Assembly (NCBI RefSeq): GCF_005889735.1
Contig: NZ_VCKY01000047.1
Location: 1 to 53,095 of the forward strand
DNA: 53,095 bases
Source of the DNA: Nonomuraea turkmeniaca
GTDB lineage: Bacteria > Actinomycetota > Actinomycetes > Streptosporangiales > Streptosporangiaceae
Direction: 5' to 3'
A program made the translations under genes and the position numbers. Below, in pieces: positions 34,550 through 43,580 of this stretch. The notes beneath the pieces are model-generated. The model did no database searches. It had not been told where the DNA came from and saw nothing but the letters and a program-made list of their open reading frames with translations. Within the stretch, counting starts at the first letter, position 1. Each line of letters begins with the position of its first letter.

Positions 34550-34856
34550 ACAGCAGGTCGAGCGCCGTCATCGTGAGCAGCTTGCGGAGGTAGGGCGTCA
34601 GCGCCACCACGTGCACCACGGCGCCGGCGTCCGCCGCCCGCTGCCGTAAGCCCACGAGACCGGCCAGGCCGGAGGAGTCGATGAAGGTCAGCTCCGACAG
34701 GTCCACGTCGATCCTGCGGTAACCCTCCGCGAAGGAAAGGGCGGTGAGCTGGGGGGTCGAGCCGTGGTCGAGGTCGCCACCGAGCGCGAGCGCGACGGTC
34801 GTCGCGTCGGGCACGGCGACCTCGATGCGCAACGGCACCCTGTCGAGCACCCCCAC
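34530..34856 (-). CDS. STAS-domain anti-sigma factor antagonist
   Basis: The 108-residue protein is a single STAS domain, with the phosphorylation-site motif TFIDSSGLAGLVGL near residue 57-70. In SpoIIAA/RsbV the first or second Ser is phosphorylated by an RsbW-type kinase. It overlaps the exporter gene tail to tail by 20 bases. The RsbW-like kinase at 31808-32239 is a candidate partner, but the two are not in one operon. Confidence 0.88.
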   Translation of the reverse strand: MGVLDRVPLRIEVAVPDATTVALALGGDLDHGSTPQLTALSFAEGYRRIDVDLSELTFIDSSGLAGLVGLRQRAADAGAVVHVVALTPYLRKLLTMTALDLLFSLPPE

Positions 34857-34918
34857 AGCTTAGCCGGGCGGGAAAAATGGGAGGCGCGGGGGAGGGGCAT
34901 AGGTGCACAATCCACCCC

Positions 34919-35860
34919 ATGCATGCAATCAGCCGGCCCAGGGTTGAAGACGCCGAGGCCATTCACGAGCTTGTCGCGGCCTACGACACCGCGGTGATCG
35001 GCGTGCCCGACATGACGCTGGACGACATCGCCGACGAGCTGGTCGAGCCCGGTTTCGACCGCGACAAGGACGGCTGGCTGGCGCACGACGCGGACGGCAC
35101 CCTCGTGGCCTGGGCCTGGGCGTGCGCCAACGGCGACAGCGACCTGGTCGAGGTCGAGGTGATCACCCGGCCGGGCGTCGACGGCCTGGCGGACGAGCTG
35201 CTGCGCACGGTGACCGGGCGCGCCCGCGAGCTGGCCGCCGAGCGTGGCCACTCCGGCGTCACGATGGACCTCGGCATCTACCGCGTCGACCACGGCAAGC
35301 AGGCCCTGGCCAAGGCACACGGCTTCGAGCCCGCGACCAGCTTCCACCGCATGCGGATCGATCACGAGGGCCCAGTGGGTCAGCAGGTGGAGCCGCCTGC
35401 CGTGCCGGCCGGGATCACGCTGCACACCGGTGAGAGCGAGGAGGTGCGGCGCGAGGCCCACGGCGTGCAGCAGGAGGCCTTCGCACAGCACTTCGGCTTC
35501 GTCAAGATCGACTACGACGAATGGTACGCGCGGCGGCAGGCGCAGAGCGTCACCGACTGGAGCCAGCTCACGCTCGCCCGGCTCGACGGGCGGCCGGCGG
35601 CGGCGCTGATCGGCAGCAACCAGTTCCTGAGCGACGAGGACTGCGGGTACGTGGCCACGCTGGCCGTGCTGCCCGAGTTCCGGGGGCGGGGGCTGGGGCG
35701 GTTCCTGCTGCGGCACGCCTTCGCCGCCGACGCGGCCCGCGGGCGCAAGGGCACGATCCTGCACGTGGACTCCAACAACATCACGCCGGCGCTCGGGTTG
35801 TACGAGTCGGCGGGGATGCGCCCGGTCATGGTCATCGATGTCTGGCGCCGCCGGCTCTGA
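34919..35860 (+). CDS. double GNAT acetyltransferase
   Basis: The 313-residue protein has two GNAT domains. The first (about 1-150) has lost a clear acetyl-CoA loop. The second holds VATLAVLPEFRGRGLGRFLL, with the R/QxxGxG/A loop near residues 255-262, and a C-terminal SAGMRPV strand. The layout resembles mycothiol synthase-type tandem GNATs, but it is not MshD by its motifs. Substrate unknown. Start ATG 34919 lies at the edge of a short leader; the upstream extension is not conserved-looking. Confidence 0.8.
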   Translation: MHAISRPRVEDAEAIHELVAAYDTAVIGVPDMTLDDIADELVEPGFDRDKDGWLAHDADGTLVAWAWACANGDSDLVEVEVITRPGVDGLADELLRTVTGRARELAAERGHSGVTMDLGIYRVDHGKQALAKAHGFEPATSFHRMRIDHEGPVGQQVEPPAVPAGITLHTGESEEVRREAHGVQQEAFAQHFGFVKIDYDEWYARRQAQSVTDWSQLTLARLDGRPAAALIGSNQFLSDEDCGYVATLAVLPEFRGRGLGRFLLRHAFAADAARGRKGTILHVDSNNITPALGLYESAGMRPVMVIDVWRRRL

Positions 35861-35914
35861 TCGGCCCTTGCTCCCGGCCTGGGCGTCCGACGCGTCGCCG
35901 GTGGCCGCCCGGCC

Positions 35915-37192
35915 TCAGACGCGGTGGCGGGACAGGTGCTCCAGCACCGACTGGTTGGCCTCCCACCCGTCCGGAAACTTCACCGGCACGCCCAGCTGCA
36001 CCGGCTCCGCCGATGGATGGGCGTCGAGCAGTTCGGCGATGCCCGCCCGGGCCACCACCACGCACGCGTGCCGGTGCCGCGAGGCCAGCACGCACAGCCG
36101 CCCCGACTCCAGATGGAAGGCTGTCGCGTCGCGCCGCCCGGACAGCGGGTGCAGCACGATCGTCACGTCGTACTCCCGGCCCTGCAGCCGGTTCGCGGTG
36201 TCCACGGTGATCTCCGGCGGCAGTCCCGCGGCGCGGATCGCCGCCACCTGGTCCCGGTGCGCCGCCCCGACCGCGATCCGGTCCGCCGTCACCGGCCGCT
36301 CGCCCTGTTCCGAGCTCGCCACCGCGCCCCGCTGCAGCAGCCGCGCGGCCAGGAGCGCGACCGCCTGCACGGCCTCCCCGTCGGTACGCACCGTGTGCCG
36401 GTTCGGCAACTCCAGCAGCGCCCACCCCGACCGCGCCGCCTCCTCCAGCGCCCGGTCGTGCACGGTCCCCATGCCGCCCGTGACCAGCTCCAGCCGCCGA
36501 TCTCCAGGCCCGGTCCCCGACCGGAACCCGGTGAACGGGTAGAACGCCCGCGACACCACCGGCGCGGCCGACGCCGGCAGCCGCCACGACACGGGCAGCC
36601 GGTGCACCGGCAGGTCCGGATTGTGCCGCAGCAGCACCGACACCGCGCTCTGCAGCGGGTCCCACGACAACCCCGACCAGCGGTCCCCGTCCACGATCGA
36701 GAACGGGTCCAGCTGCCCCGGATCGCCCACGAACAACGCCCGCTCGAACAACCCCGCGATCCGCAGCAGCTTGTCCGAGCGCATCTGGTACGCCTCGTCC
36801 ACGATCGCCCACGGCCACACCCGGTCCCCGATCCACGCCCACTTGTCGGCGGTGGCGATGACGATGTCCGGATCACCGAGATCCTGAATCCTGGTGCCGA
36901 ACCGCACACCGGGCAGCTCCAGCAGCCGCAGCGGCGGCACGTACCCGCTCGCCGACAGCCGCCCCACGGTCAGCCGCGGATGTTTGTCGGAGATCCTGGC
37001 CACCAGGTCGTCGACCTGCTCGTTGGTCTGGGCGACGATCATCAGCGGCTCGCCGGTGGCCGCGATGTGCGCGGCGGCGCGTACGACGAGCGTGGACTTG
37101 CCCGCACCCGGCGGCGAGTCGACGACCACGCCCCGGTGCCGGGGCAGGTCGGCCAGCACGTCCGCGATGACCCGCTCCGGGCTGCCGGTCAC
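35915..37192 (-). CDS. SF1 Upf1/Dna2-like helicase ATPase (last gene of four-gene operon)
   Basis: The 425-residue protein holds the superfamily 1 helicase motifs in order: I SPPGAGKST at 26-34, Ia IVAQTNEQVDD near 52, II VDEAYQM at 131-137, III ALFVGDPGQLDP at 152-163, IV/V TANRLQGREYDVTIVL and VI LASRHRHACVVV. The GDPGQL and RLQGREYD forms place it with Upf1/Dna2/NAM7-like SF1B enzymes. It has no extra domains, so accessory parts may come from its partners. GTG 37192 overlaps the upstream stop as GTGA. It would translocate on single-stranded nucleic acid; DNA or RNA is not settled. Confidence 0.88.
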   Translation of the reverse strand: MTGSPERVIADVLADLPRHRGVVVDSPPGAGKSTLVVRAAAHIAATGEPLMIVAQTNEQVDDLVARISDKHPRLTVGRLSASGYVPPLRLLELPGVRFGTRIQDLGDPDIVIATADKWAWIGDRVWPWAIVDEAYQMRSDKLLRIAGLFERALFVGDPGQLDPFSIVDGDRWSGLSWDPLQSAVSVLLRHNPDLPVHRLPVSWRLPASAAPVVSRAFYPFTGFRSGTGPGDRRLELVTGGMGTVHDRALEEAARSGWALLELPNRHTVRTDGEAVQAVALLAARLLQRGAVASSEQGERPVTADRIAVGAAHRDQVAAIRAAGLPPEITVDTANRLQGREYDVTIVLHPLSGRRDATAFHLESGRLCVLASRHRHACVVVARAGIAELLDAHPSAEPVQLGVPVKFPDGWEANQSVLEHLSRHRV

Positions 37193-38643
37193 GACCACTC
37201 CTCCTGGGCGTCCTCGTCGTCGGGCGTGTGCTCCGCGGCGTGGTGCTGCGGAGGCCCGCCGTGGGTCCACGGCGTGGCCTCGGCGTCGGGCAGGTTCGGC
37301 GAGCCCTGGAAGTCGTCGGTGAGGGAGGTGTAGCAGACCCGCTCGCCGACCTCGGGCACCGCCCCGGGCGTCGGCGTCTTGCCCCGGCCCATGCCCTTGG
37401 TGATCTTCACGGTGACCAGGCCCTCGTCCGCGGACACCAGCTCGGCGCCCTGGCCGCGGCGCTGCGGGGTGCCGAGGGACGCGCCGGGCGGCAGGCGTAC
37501 CGGATCGTCGGTTTTGATCACCACGAGCGGGCGGAGCTTGCGGGAGCGGCCCTCGCCCTCGACGTTGTCGGGGACGGTCTCGATCACCTCGCCCGCGAAC
37601 GCCTCCCCGGTGAGCCGGTACTCCGCCATGATCAACGGGTCGTCGTAGGCGCGCTGCACCTCGTACCCGGCCTGCGCGCGTTCCATGCGGGCCAGCTTGG
37701 CCGCGGCCGCGATCGCGCCGTCCCTGCGGGCCTGCGGCGGCGCGCCCTCGGCGATGCTCTGCGCCATGCCGCTGAACGAGCCGCGATCCTGCTCCCACCG
37801 CTGCGCCACGCTCGCGCCCGCCTCCAGGCCGGCCAGCAGGTCGATCGCCTGCCACATGAGCCGCCACGTTGGCTCCAGCTGGGAACGCAGCGCCTCCGTG
37901 ATGCGCTCGGCCGACCCGCTGTCGATGGCCGGGGCGAGCACCTCCGCGTCGAACCCGGGGTCGGTCGCGGGCCCGGCGGGCGGCCAGATCAGCGGATCCT
38001 CGGCGGCGTCGCTCGGCCCCTCGGTGATCCAGCCGAGCAGCGCGGCCAGGTTGGCGTCCTCCAGCGAGCTCTGCCCGCTCGCCCAGTGCCGGCCCAGCTC
38101 CTCGGTGGCGGCCAACATGAGTGACGAGCCCGGGTACGCGGCCCGCTCCCCGAAGTAGGTCAGCCACCGGCCCAGCAGCGGCACCACGTCCGGCACCGGG
38201 TACGGTCCGTCGGCGCGGCGGAAGCGGGTGGAGCGCCCGAGGAGCCTGGTGAAGGCCACGCCGGCCGCGTTCGGCACGATGAGCTGCGGCGCGTCCAGCG
38301 CCCGCTCGTACGGGTCGGCGCCGCGCCGCTCCACCGTCTCGGTGTCGGCGAGGAAACGCGCGATGTACGGCAGCAGCACCCCGGCCAGCTCGGCCGCCCA
38401 GGCGAAGCGCAGGTCGCGGTTGCGCGGCTGGGACACCACGAGCAGACGCGGCCGGTCGCGTTCGGTGCCGAGCATGGCGGCCAGCGGGGCGGCGGCCTCG
38501 CCCGACAACTTCAGCGGGATGAACACCATCGGCTGGTCCCGCAGGTGGCAGTGCCGGACGGTGGCGATGGGCTGGGCGATGCCCTCGTCCAGGGCCCGCA
38601 ACCGGGCGAGCGACGTCAGCAGGCTCACGCCGGGCACCCCCAT
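37189..38643 (-). CDS. unknown protein of the helicase-nuclease operon
   Basis: The 484-residue product matches no family I know. The N-terminal two thirds are mixed alpha/beta and helical, with Trp-rich helices (RLMWQAIDLLAGLEAG). A segment near 375-440 (GEVIETVPD, then LRPLVVIKTDDPVRLPPGAS, ELVSADEGLVTVKIT, GERVCYTSL) reads like a small beta barrel, as found inserted in Upf1/Dna2 helicases. The last 40 residues are acidic and disordered. It sits between nuclease and helicase genes and overlaps the helicase start, so it is probably the linking subunit. That is inference from order and barrel-like sequence. Confidence 0.8.
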   Translation of the reverse strand: MGVPGVSLLTSLARLRALDEGIAQPIATVRHCHLRDQPMVFIPLKLSGEAAAPLAAMLGTERDRPRLLVVSQPRNRDLRFAWAAELAGVLLPYIARFLADTETVERRGADPYERALDAPQLIVPNAAGVAFTRLLGRSTRFRRADGPYPVPDVVPLLGRWLTYFGERAAYPGSSLMLAATEELGRHWASGQSSLEDANLAALLGWITEGPSDAAEDPLIWPPAGPATDPGFDAEVLAPAIDSGSAERITEALRSQLEPTWRLMWQAIDLLAGLEAGASVAQRWEQDRGSFSGMAQSIAEGAPPQARRDGAIAAAAKLARMERAQAGYEVQRAYDDPLIMAEYRLTGEAFAGEVIETVPDNVEGEGRSRKLRPLVVIKTDDPVRLPPGASLGTPQRRGQGAELVSADEGLVTVKITKGMGRGKTPTPGAVPEVGERVCYTSLTDDFQGSPNLPDAEATPWTHGGPPQHHAAEHTPDDEDAQEEWS

Positions 38644-38680
38644 CGGCCCGGCAGGGGCGTTCGCGCAGGCGTCGGCGGGC

Positions 38681-39799
38681 TCACGTCAGGCACTCTCTGC
38701 GGAGGCGTTCGGCGTTGCGGAGCAGCCGGGCGATCTCCTCCTGGCCCGCCGCGGGATCCCGTGCCCCGTCCGCCAGCCCCAGCGCCTCCGCCACCGACCC
38801 GACCCCGCCGAGCTCGTCGCGCACCTGCCGGCCGAGCAGGTCGGACGCGCCCTCCTGGCGGGCCTCGTCACGGCAGAAGAAGCACAGATCACAGGTGGAC
38901 AGGCAGTCGGGCGCGTACCGCGCGGTCGTCCTGCGCAGCGCGTCGGCCAGCTCGGCGACCGGCCTGGTGGGCCGGCCGTCCTCGCCGGGCAGCAGGTCGA
39001 ACGTGAGATCGTCCGGCAGCCCCTCCAGCAGCCGGTCGAGCGTGGTCATCCTGGTCAGCTGGCGCCGCAGCACGGCCAGCTGCTTGCGCACGTCGACCAG
39101 CGTCGCGACCGGGCGGTTGGCGAAGTTCTCCGGGCAGACCAGCACCACGTCGTGGGAGACCTGCAGCGGGTCGTGACCCAGCTCCTCCAGCAGGGTGCGC
39201 AGCGCCAGCACGTACACGGCCGCCTGCCGGGCCGCCGCCGCGACCGCCGCCGGGTCGGCCTGCCCGTCGATCACCGCGAACGACTTGATCTCCACGATGT
39301 GGAAGCGGCCGCCCAGCTGGAAGGCCACCACGTCCGGCTCCAGGTAGGCGGTGTGGCCGGCGATCCGGAGGGTGAGCAGCGGGTGGTCGTACAGCGTGCC
39401 CGCGTCCTGCGCGTCGCGGGCCGCCCGGTCGATCAGCGCGCGGGTGTGGGCGTGGCGCAGGTGGGCGCCGACGTTCTCGACGTCGTGGTAGGCCACCTCG
39501 GCGATCGGCAGGCCGAGCAGCTCACGCAGCATGCGCAGCAGCTCCGCGCACCCGTCGGCCTTGACCAGCGACTCGAACACGTTCCCGCGCGTGATCGCGA
39601 ACGGTGACTGCCCGAAGGGCGCGGGGAATCCGAGGTGGCGGGCCGCGGCGTCCTTGTCGGCGCCGGCCCCGTCCATGAGCGCCCGGCGGGTGCAGCCCGG
39701 GTTGGCGGCCAGCGCCGCGATGGCGCGGGCGTCGTGCGGCCGCGGCGGCGTGGCGCCGCGCAGCGCGTCGAGCCTCTGCTGCGTGTTCATGCCGCTCAC
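38681..39799 (-). CDS. RecB/Cas4-type PD-(D/E)XK nuclease with cysteine cluster
   Basis: The 372-residue protein has the RecB-family nuclease core: RGNVFESLV (Glu76), PDVVAF with Asp155, VEIKS with Glu170 and Lys172, and the RecB/Cas4 motif QxxxY at Gln192-Tyr196 (RQAAVYVLAL). Cys36 before the core plus Cys299, Cys303, Cys306 and Cys309 (CLSTCDLCFFC) match the one-plus-three layout of the 4Fe-4S cluster in Cas4, AddB and Dna2. It should cut single-stranded DNA ends. The GTG start overlaps the upstream gene stop (GTGA). Annotation as a lone hypothetical protein would miss the operon. Confidence 0.85.
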   Translation of the reverse strand: MSGMNTQQRLDALRGATPPRPHDARAIAALAANPGCTRRALMDGAGADKDAAARHLGFPAPFGQSPFAITRGNVFESLVKADGCAELLRMLRELLGLPIAEVAYHDVENVGAHLRHAHTRALIDRAARDAQDAGTLYDHPLLTLRIAGHTAYLEPDVVAFQLGGRFHIVEIKSFAVIDGQADPAAVAAAARQAAVYVLALRTLLEELGHDPLQVSHDVVLVCPENFANRPVATLVDVRKQLAVLRRQLTRMTTLDRLLEGLPDDLTFDLLPGEDGRPTRPVAELADALRRTTARYAPDCLSTCDLCFFCRDEARQEGASDLLGRQVRDELGGVGSVAEALGLADGARDPAAGQEEIARLLRNAERLRRECLT

Positions 39800-40575
39800 G
39801 TGACGTACTCCTTCTTGATCGTGCTCAGCGTAGCGGCGCCGAACAGGCGGGCGGCGTCATCCAGCTGTGCGGCGGCGCGTCGGGCCAGCTCGGCGCGGTC
39901 CCGCGTGTCGCGCTCGGCGTGCACCGCCAGCTCGGCGCGGGCCGCCTCGATCACCCGCTCGGGGCAGGGCGGGCCCAGTGCGCCGGAGCTCGCGTTGGTG
40001 GCGCCGGGGATGTTCCTGGCCATCCGCCCCAATAACCTGGTCGCCCGCTCGTCCTCGGACTCTTGTGAGGCCACCGCGATGGCACAGGTCAGGAAGTCGA
40101 CGCGGGGACTGAGCGGCCCGACCACGCGCCGCTCCAGCGGCCAGCCGCTGAGCGTGAGCAGGCCACGGGCGGGGGAGAGGCGGTCCGTCAGGGCCGCGCC
40201 CAGGTAGTACGGGCGTCCGTACGGTGCGGTCCGGAACGAACGTTCCTCGTCCCTGCGCAGACTGGTCAGCTGGGCGCTGCGGATCGTCCCACCGAGGAAC
40301 GCCTCGCTGACGGCCACGATCAGCCTGGGCTGCGCGGTCGCCCCGAGCAGCCGCAGCCCCTGGTGGACCTGCTCGCGCACGGTGACCAGCGGGGTCGGCT
40401 CGGGCGCGGCCGCCGGCTGCTCGCCGCTGACCAGGGCGTCCCAGTCGCGCTCGGCGGTCCGCAGCTCGGCCCGCAGCGCCCGGGCCCTGGCGCCGTCCCT
40501 GGCCCGCATGGCCTTGCGCACCCCGGCCCGCAGCTCGTCGATCCGCCGCTCCAGATCGTCCAGCCGGTCACTCAT
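39796..40575 (-). CDS. unknown helical protein, first gene of the helicase-nuclease operon
   Basis: The 259-residue protein opens with a coiled coil (DRLDDLERRIDELRAGVRKA, about 1-50), then a Pro/Ala linker (about 50-62). A compact domain follows with a beta-rich segment (GLLTLSGWPLERRVVGPLSP), and a helical end (RAELAVHAERDTRDRAELAR). A conserved-looking Cys (LTCAIAVASQES) and Asp/Arg residues are present, but I see no catalytic motif. The ATG at 40575 is the first gene of the cluster; upstream lies a 6-7-6 inverted repeat. A DNA- or partner-binding role is a guess. Confidence 0.75.
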   Translation of the reverse strand: MSDRLDDLERRIDELRAGVRKAMRARDGARARALRAELRTAERDWDALVSGEQPAAAPEPTPLVTVREQVHQGLRLLGATAQPRLIVAVSEAFLGGTIRSAQLTSLRRDEERSFRTAPYGRPYYLGAALTDRLSPARGLLTLSGWPLERRVVGPLSPRVDFLTCAIAVASQESEDERATRLLGRMARNIPGATNASSGALGPPCPERVIEAARAELAVHAERDTRDRAELARRAAAQLDDAARLFGAATLSTIKKEYVT

Positions 40576-40614
40576 GGCCGTGAGCGTACCAACAGTCCCA
40601 GTATTCTCCAGTAA

Positions 40615-40854
40615 TTACACCGAGATCGAGGCCATTGTGTGATCTACAATGTAAAGGGCACCGCCAGGACCCACGCGCGGTCCTCCGGTGACGTCCCCGT
40701 CGACCCGCCCCCGGCCGACCTGCCACCGATCTGGGAGGCCATCATGACGGTGGGCGACGATGTCGGGCTCGGCGCCGGCTCTGAGCACGCTGTAGAACTC
40801 GACGGAGGATCCGTCGGGGGTGATGGGCCCTGGGCCCGTTCCGCTGTTCGCCAT
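40615..40854 (-). pseudogene. class I SAM methyltransferase, N-terminal remnant
   Basis: From ATG 40854 the frame reads PITPDGSSVEFYSVLRAGAE and PDIVA, the usual opening of a small family of class I methyltransferases (PDGcpVe.Y..L..g.EpeiI). It should continue into the glycine-rich SAM loop, but instead unrelated sequence follows and the frame ends after 79 codons. About 200 residues are missing. Confidence 0.5.
40633..40651. promoter_or_regulatory. inverted repeat upstream of the helicase-nuclease operon
   Basis: CATTGT and ACAATG are perfect 6-bp arms with a 7-bp spacer, about 58 bases before the operon's first codon in a locally AT-rich stretch (TGTAATTAC and GAATAC lie between and could hold the -10). 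It may be an operator or a relic of the neighbouring pseudogene. Confidence 0.4.
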
Positions 40855-41016
40855 GATCCGAAGCTAACGCCGTCCAGCGGGGACCGCGGAGGGTCGACCC
40901 CGCACGTGCGACCCCGCCGGCGCATGGCGTGCGCGCCGCCGCGCGCGTGGCTCCCGGTCGATCATCCGCTGTCGCCGCCGCGCGTAACCGGCACGGGAGA
41001 GGGGGACGATGGCGGT

Positions 41017-41457
41017 GTGACCCGTGAGAGTCGTCATCTGATGGGAGCCGTCGCCGGCCTGGCCGCCCTCGTTCCCGTCTACTACCTGACCGAGGCAGGC
41101 GCCAAGGCCCTGCGGATGGGCGCGGCCGAGGGCGGCCCGGCGCCGGTGGGGCTGGCCTGCCTGGCGGCCGTCGCGGTGCTCGTCGCCGTCCTGTCGGCCT
41201 GGCCGGCGGCGGCGGTGACCTGCGGTGTCCCGCTGTTCTCCGCCGGCGCGTTGTTCGCCGTCGACGCCGACGCCGCGCTGGGCGTCGCTGCGACGCTCCC
41301 CTGGGAAGGACTGGCGTGGGACGGGTTGCCGTCGGCGGAGCTGGCGGAGCCGCCCGGGACGCTCGCCGGCCTGACGGGCCTCTACACGCTCATCGGCGCC
41401 CTGCTGGTGCTCTCGGCGCTGCTGCCGGCCCGTTGGCGATCTATCCTGAGTGCGTGA
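41017..41457 (+). CDS. small four-span membrane protein
   Basis: The 146-residue protein has four predicted membrane spans (AVAGLAALVPVYYLTEA, LACLAAVAVLVAVLSA, AVTCGVPLFSAGALFAV, LAGLTGLYTLIGALLVLSAL). No family recognised. GTG 41017 has a GGGGG site about 12 bases upstream. Its stop overlaps the GTG of the TetR gene (GTGA), so the two are coupled and the TetR may control it. Confidence 0.75.
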   Translation: MTRESRHLMGAVAGLAALVPVYYLTEAGAKALRMGAAEGGPAPVGLACLAAVAVLVAVLSAWPAAAVTCGVPLFSAGALFAVDADAALGVAATLPWEGLAWDGLPSAELAEPPGTLAGLTGLYTLIGALLVLSALLPARWRSILSA

Positions 41458-42110
41458 GCGGACGGGACCCGGATCGGCGCAGGGCGCTGCTGGACGCCGC
41501 GGACCGGGTCATCTCCAGCGAGGGTCCCGACGTGTCGATGGCGGCCATCGCGGCCGCGGCCGGCGTCACCAAGCCCATCCTCTACCGCCACTTCGGCGAC
41601 AAGAGCGGCCTGTACGAGGCGCTCGCGGACCGGCACGTGCGCAGGCTGACCGCCCAGCTGCGACCGCGGTTCGCCGAGCCGGGGACGGACCTGCGCGGCC
41701 GGGCGAGGGCGACGATCGGCGCGTACCTGGACCTGATCGCGGCCAACCTCAACCTCTACCGTTTCCTGCTCCACCGGGCCAGCGCCGAGGACACCAGGAT
41801 CCGCTCCCACATGACCTCGCTGGTGCGCGGTCTGGGCGAGGAGCTGGGCGGGGTGCTGGCCGCCGAGCGCGCTGCCCTGGACCCGGTGCGGGCGCAGGTG
41901 CTGGGGCACGCGTTCGTCGGCATGGTGCAGACGACCGGCGACTGGTGGCTGGAGCATCCCGAGGTGGACCGGGACCAGGTGGTGGAGGGCCTGGTGGAGG
42001 TGATCGCCGCCGCGCTCAGTCCCCGAAGCGGGAGAGCTTCCCGTGCTTCCGGGCGTACCGCAGCGCCCACGCGAACAGTCCCAGCGTCCCCGCCAGGTAG
42101 CCCACGTTGA
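41454..42110 (+). CDS. TetR-family regulator with antisense-derived tail
   Basis: The 218-residue protein has a TetR helix-turn-helix (VSMAAIAAAAGVTKPILYRH, then FGDKSGLY) near residues 27-50 and a TetR_C-type helical domain ending near residue 188 (EVIAAALSP). The last 30 residues (Ser/Arg/Thr/Pro-rich) are read through the antisense of the ABC-2 permease end and look non-native. The two genes overlap tail to tail by 95 bases. It may regulate the coupled membrane protein or the ABC-2 exporter. Confidence 0.85.
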   Translation: MSGRDPDRRRALLDAADRVISSEGPDVSMAAIAAAAGVTKPILYRHFGDKSGLYEALADRHVRRLTAQLRPRFAEPGTDLRGRARATIGAYLDLIAANLNLYRFLLHRASAEDTRIRSHMTSLVRGLGEELGGVLAAERAALDPVRAQVLGHAFVGMVQTTGDWWLEHPEVDRDQVVEGLVEVIAAALSPRSGRASRASGRTAAPTRTVPASPPGSPR

Positions 42111-42833
42111 GCGCGGCCGCCCAGGCCAGCCGGTCCCACGGCAGCGCGCCGCCCGCCATGACCGTGCGCATGCCCTCGAAGACGTGGGAGGCGGGCAGGA
42201 ACCACGACACGGCCTGCAGCGGCGCGGGCAGCACGGACACCGGGTAGAAGATCCCGGCCAGCGGCTGCACCACGAACACCAGGGACCAGGCGATGACCTG
42301 CGCGTTCTCCCCGAAACGCAGCACCGCGGCGATGCCGACCAGGCCGAGCGACCAGCCGAGCACGAGCAGCACGCCCATGAACGGCACCATCCCCACGCCC
42401 AGGCTCGTCACGCCGAAGCCGTAGAGCCCCAGCGCGAGCGCGGCCATCACCGCGACCGCGAAGGCCACCTTGCCCAGCGAGAACAGCACGAGCCCGACCA
42501 GGTATTCGACGCTGGACAGCGGGCTGACCTGCACGTTGAGCAGGTTGCGCGACCAGATGTCCTCGAGGAACGCGATCGAGATCTCGTTCGACGCCTTCTG
42601 CAGCACCTGCCACAGCAGCACGGCCCCGAGCAGGAACGACACCACGAACGGCACCTTCTGCGCCTGCAGGAACAACGTCACGAAGCCCCACAGCACCAGC
42701 TCGACCGTCGGCCAGAACAGGATCTCGAACATCCGGATCGGGCTGCGCCGCAGCGCCGCGAAGTCGCGCCGGACCACGCCGAGGACGCGGGTGCGCCGCG
42801 CGGCCAGGCTCAACGGGGGCAGGGTCAGGGTCG

Positions 42834-42837
<4 letters not shown>
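42016..42837 (-). CDS. ABC-2 type exporter permease
   Basis: The 273-residue permease has six predicted spans and the ABC-2 pattern (FEILFWPTVELVLWGFVTLF, AVLLWQVLQKASNEISIAFLEDIW, then LAGIFYPVSVLP and LPASHVFEGMR). It resembles NodJ/DrrB-like carriers for drugs or polysaccharides. The ATG at 42837 overlaps the ATPase stop (ATGA). Substrate unknown. Confidence 0.9.
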
Positions 42838-43553
<716 letters not shown>

Positions 43554-43580
43554 TGGTCAAGCCTGCGATCCCAGGCTCGG

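Noticed and set aside
34877..34918. Longer N-terminus of the double GNAT protein
   Set aside because: The 14 extra codons have no ribosome site and read as spacer sequence; ATG 34919 begins the first strand.
39796..40575. Toxin-antitoxin pair with the nuclease
   Set aside because: Proteins are too long and the operon continues into helicase genes; no antitoxin-like DNA-binding motif is seen.
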